From Adenanthera pavonina (lineage: Eukaryota > Streptophyta > Magnoliopsida > Fabales > Fabaceae): a stretch of 64,000 nt of DNA. Position numbers and translations under genes: made by a program. The notes below the pieces were generated by a model, which did not search any database, was not told the origin of the DNA, and saw only the letters and a list, made by a program, of their open reading frames with translations. Shown here piece after piece: positions 60,580-64,000 of this stretch (within the stretch, counting starts at the first letter, position 1; each line of letters starts with the position of its first letter). The stretch is from positions 6,649,001 through 6,713,000 of the forward strand of contig JAIVEN010000015.1 in assembly GCA_026686845.1 (NCBI GenBank), written 5' to 3'.

Positions 60580-63500
60580 TTTTTATATATTACTGCTATT
60601 AGAGTTTTTATACTAAAACTTTTTTTCAAATTTTTACAATTATTTTGTTAATCATTTATCTTCTACAAATTTTTTACTTGTAACAATTTGATATCAATGT
60701 TAATCAACTTAAAAACCACTTCGAGTCTATATAAATTTAGAGGATTGAAAGAGAAGAGAGAGAAGATAACGAGAAAACTAAAAAAGTTTGGAGAGTATAG
60801 AAAAGTTCTTTGGAATAATTAGTTAGATAAAAGGGAATTTATTTATCCAAAAAAAATGTAATCAATAATAAGAAATTTTAATGGTAAAATTTATAGTATT
60901 CAATAAGCAGTATTAAAATCTGGCTTAACGATTTGCAATGATAAGCAATTAGTGAGATTTCGATGTGAGTTGGAATTAGGTTATTATTTTGCTTACCATT
61001 AATCATATGAATTTTTTTGTTAGATTAATCCATATATATTTTATTACCTTTGTGTGGCCTATGTTTTCTTATTTTGATTCAGAAGCAATGAATATAACAA
61101 TTTACTGAATTTGAATTGGAGTGTGATGAAAAGGGTATAAAGCATAGTTTTTAGGGGCCTTACTTATATATATGAGTGTGTTTGTGATTTGGGGGTGTAG
61201 TATGTATTATTGATATTGATTATATTTATTTCTCTTGAACCACAATCTTAGCTGTGAATAATCATTCAAATAAGTTTTACACATTTAAATAAGACTTATA
61301 TCATTCAAGTGAATATCTTATATTTTGTATTTTTTGAAAAAAAAACAAAAAATTTAAAAAAGTAAATTCCAGAATTTGGAGGCTTTGTAAAACATTGACT
61401 GTTGACATTTTGGTAGATCTGATCTGCAAAAAATTATGCAGAACAAATTATTAATTATGAAGCAACTTATCGACTCACATCCACACACATATAGTGATGA
61501 TTACTCTATGGCATCAACATCAGGATTTCAGTTCATTTTGGTAAAATCGTATCCGTTATTTTCATTCAGCCATTACCTAAACGACACACATGACATATTC
61601 CTACCGACCAAAACGCGGTATTTTATTTTATTTTAGATAATACATTTTCTTCACTGAATATTTAAATAAAACTTTGCATAGCTGTTTGTTGTTTTTCAAC
61701 TATAAAATACAGACATGTGGCTCCCTTCTCCTTTAAAAATCACTAGATTTTTTTTTATGAACTATAAATCACTCATCACTGGATACTTTCTATGAAATTG
61801 ATAATTATACTCATCTTGTTACTGCAGGATAAAATTGTATTATTTTTAAATATTTAAACCTTATTGAAATATGTGGAAAAATAGTTAAGGGATATGGCTA
61901 TTGGATTGAGTGGTAATTAAGTAATTTCATATGTTTTAAGTAAGGTTTTAATGATATTGAGAGAGTTATCCTTATTTGGGTAATAGTACTTAAATTTGGC
62001 CTGATAATCTGATGAAATGTGTGAAAAAATTGAGAGAAAAAAAGTTGCATAGAGCTCCAAACGAATTGCCTCTGATTAGTACTGCTCCATATAAATTTTA
62101 CATATTAAATTTTTATTTGAGGATTTTACATTTTGTATTAATATTGATGTTTTTGGCTGAGATTTCGTACTTAAACATGATCCATTATTAACAGCCAGAT
62201 GTGGATACATTCATTGTATTGAGTTGAGTCTGAATAATAATGAGTTATACTATTCAATACTTTCGACGTGAGTTTTTTTATCGATGAAAAATTTTACGTA
62301 TGATCTCGTAGGAGCACTAACTTCACGTCCAATATAAAGAATTATCAATAATCATAGTCAATATAAATTAATCAATATATTCAATATATTAATATAAACT
62401 ACAAAATTTATTAGTAATTAAGTGATTTAATTTTTAAAATTTTTTTGGTGAGTACAAAAAGTATTCCAACCGATAACCAAAAATTAATCTTTCAAAACGT
62501 CGAGATCACAAAAATTAATTTTAGATCTCCTGTCAACACCTTTTTTTTAAGATAATGTGTAGGAAATTCTACATCTATATATATATATATATATATGTAT
62601 ATCTGGCTAGTTTATCTATATTTTGAGAGTGATATATACTTTTATTTTGAAGATAAAACTTTAATCCATCTGGATCATAATCCCAAGCCATTCCGACACA
62701 CTTCCATTTCTATAATTAATTAATATAAAATATAAAATGTTATAATTCATTTTTAATAATGCTCTATATATATATATCATACAATGAGTCTGCTTAGTTA
62801 ATTATGACATCAATAAGTAATTTTTTTAACTACGTTATTGTGTTTTTTTTAAACTATAAAAAGGTAATTACTTCATTACACTACTGCTATTAGATCTATT
62901 AAAAAATGAGACAAAAAGCTTATAAAAAGACAAAAGGATAATGAGGCATGCAACATTCACAGAGGATTTAGGAGAACCAACCCATTTGGGATGTCGGAAG
63001 ACGGTTCAACAATATATTTCTCTCTTTTTATTAATTACTTTTGTTGCGTTGCGTTTACCTTCAGGCTTCTATCAAGTATCAATCAGTCATAGATAGATAA
63101 AATCTATTTAAAAATTTATAAATTATTATATCTGTTTTTTTTGGTCAATAAATTATTATATCTGTTTTCAAATAGTCCTAGTTTAATGTTATATAAATAG
63201 GTGAAAAATATTAAATAACCTAAATTCTAACAAAATTTAATAGTATTAGACTAAAATATATCTAAATTAAAATATTGTAACATTTGACTTGTGCTCACCA
63301 TTATTTTCATTAACAAAAGGTAAAATAGTAGTATAAAAATCATCAATATTTTATTAAAATTCTAAAGCAATGAAATTATTTTAAAAAAATAGAACCTTAA
63401 CATGACAATTATTTTTAAACGAGTATAGTTCATTGATCACTCTAATTAAAATTCTGGGTAAATACTTCAAAGAAATTGATAAAGGTAACTAAGACTGACA

Positions 63501-64000
63501 TAATAGGTGCATTTGTAATCCTAACTGACAGTGACACGTAAAATGCATAACAAACTACTTTCCACCTAAAAAGGTTAACAATATTATCTTATATTTGGCA
63601 CTTTGATTTTTACAAAATGCAAATATATTTCACTCTCTTGAGCTGTCTTAAAATGTCAAGGTGAAGACTCTCTGATAGTTAGACTCCAATAAATCTTTGG
63701 TAGTTCACAACTAACAATCTCTTTTTTAACTTGGATCTATTTATCACAATATAAAGTCAGAGGATTAAAAAATAAAATTTAAAGTAAAATAAACAAAGTG
63801 AGTTAAAATAAAATAAAAAAATAAAAATAAAATTACATCTAAAATTAAGAGGTACCAGATAAAAAAAAAAGACAAAAAGCAATACTCATCATTTGATACC
63901 AAGGTGCCTTTTTCAACGATTAAAATTTGCATATGGATACCACAAAGCGATTGATTTAGTTGACAGGGGTCCTCTAATCAGAGGTCTCGAGTTTGAGTCT
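60580..64000. other. AT-rich intergenic region to the window end
   Basis: No gene, domain or element recognised; only short AT-rich frames and TA runs (for example about 62,576-62,597). Confidence 0.5.

Noticed and set aside
1..64000. tRNA, rRNA, CRISPR or organelle DNA
   Set aside because: Read-through for conserved tRNA arms, rRNA cores, regularly spaced repeats and plastid/mitochondrial genes gave nothing convincing; the RsmH match is a nuclear pseudogene rather than organelle DNA.

Overview
The window is nuclear DNA from a flowering plant, most likely a eudicot. The genes have short exons with GT..AG introns, the intergenic DNA is very AT-rich, and the decayed mobile elements (non-LTR, copia, LTR, hAT, TIR elements) are plant types. 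ABCG26, a GIP1-like protein, an EMC8/9 protein and a KT-type nucleotide-sugar transporter are all plant-type proteins. The species cannot be fixed from sequence alone. No tRNA, rRNA or CRISPR array was seen. Exon structures were assembled by hand from splice sites, reading phase and family similarity.

Left third (1-19 kb): a small decaying cluster of C2-domain (SRC2-like) genes with proline/histidine-rich tails. One copy is intact (13,380-14,852, +). One is an inverted pseudogene (7,019-8,503, -). One is a decayed + copy broken by a small insertion (16,951-17,642). Two further copies survive only as flank traces (about 9.4-11.0 kb and 0.9 kb). Interleaved with them are an RsmH/MraW pseudogene that runs into a non-LTR retrotransposon remnant (5.0-6.4 kb), an array of alternating CTTTGCA-type motifs (2.86-3.15 kb) and a 1-kb TIR element (11.7-12.7 kb).

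Middle (19-37 kb): the EMC8/9 gene (-, five exons), then about 15 kb without a recognised gene. That stretch holds a diverged 350-bp tandem duplication, a probable LTR-derived block (25.9-28.4 kb), a possible Helitron end, MITE-like foldbacks and one unrecognised open segment near 33 kb.

Right part (37-64 kb): four intact multi-exon genes. These are a GBF-interacting-protein-like gene (+, nine exons, 768 aa), a nucleotide-sugar transporter (-, seven exons, 393 aa), ABCG26-like half-size ABC transporter (+, nine exons, 687 aa) and a TMEM245/AI-2E-like membrane protein (+, two exons, 649 aa). Remnants of copia, hAT and non-LTR elements sit in the introns and downstream. The last 3.4 kb holds nothing I recognise.

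The genes do not form a pathway. From memory, the order EMC8/9 - nucleotide-sugar transporter - TMEM245-like matches a run of neighbouring genes on Arabidopsis chromosome 5 (At5g55940-At5g55960), so this looks like an old conserved block into which other genes and transposons have been inserted.
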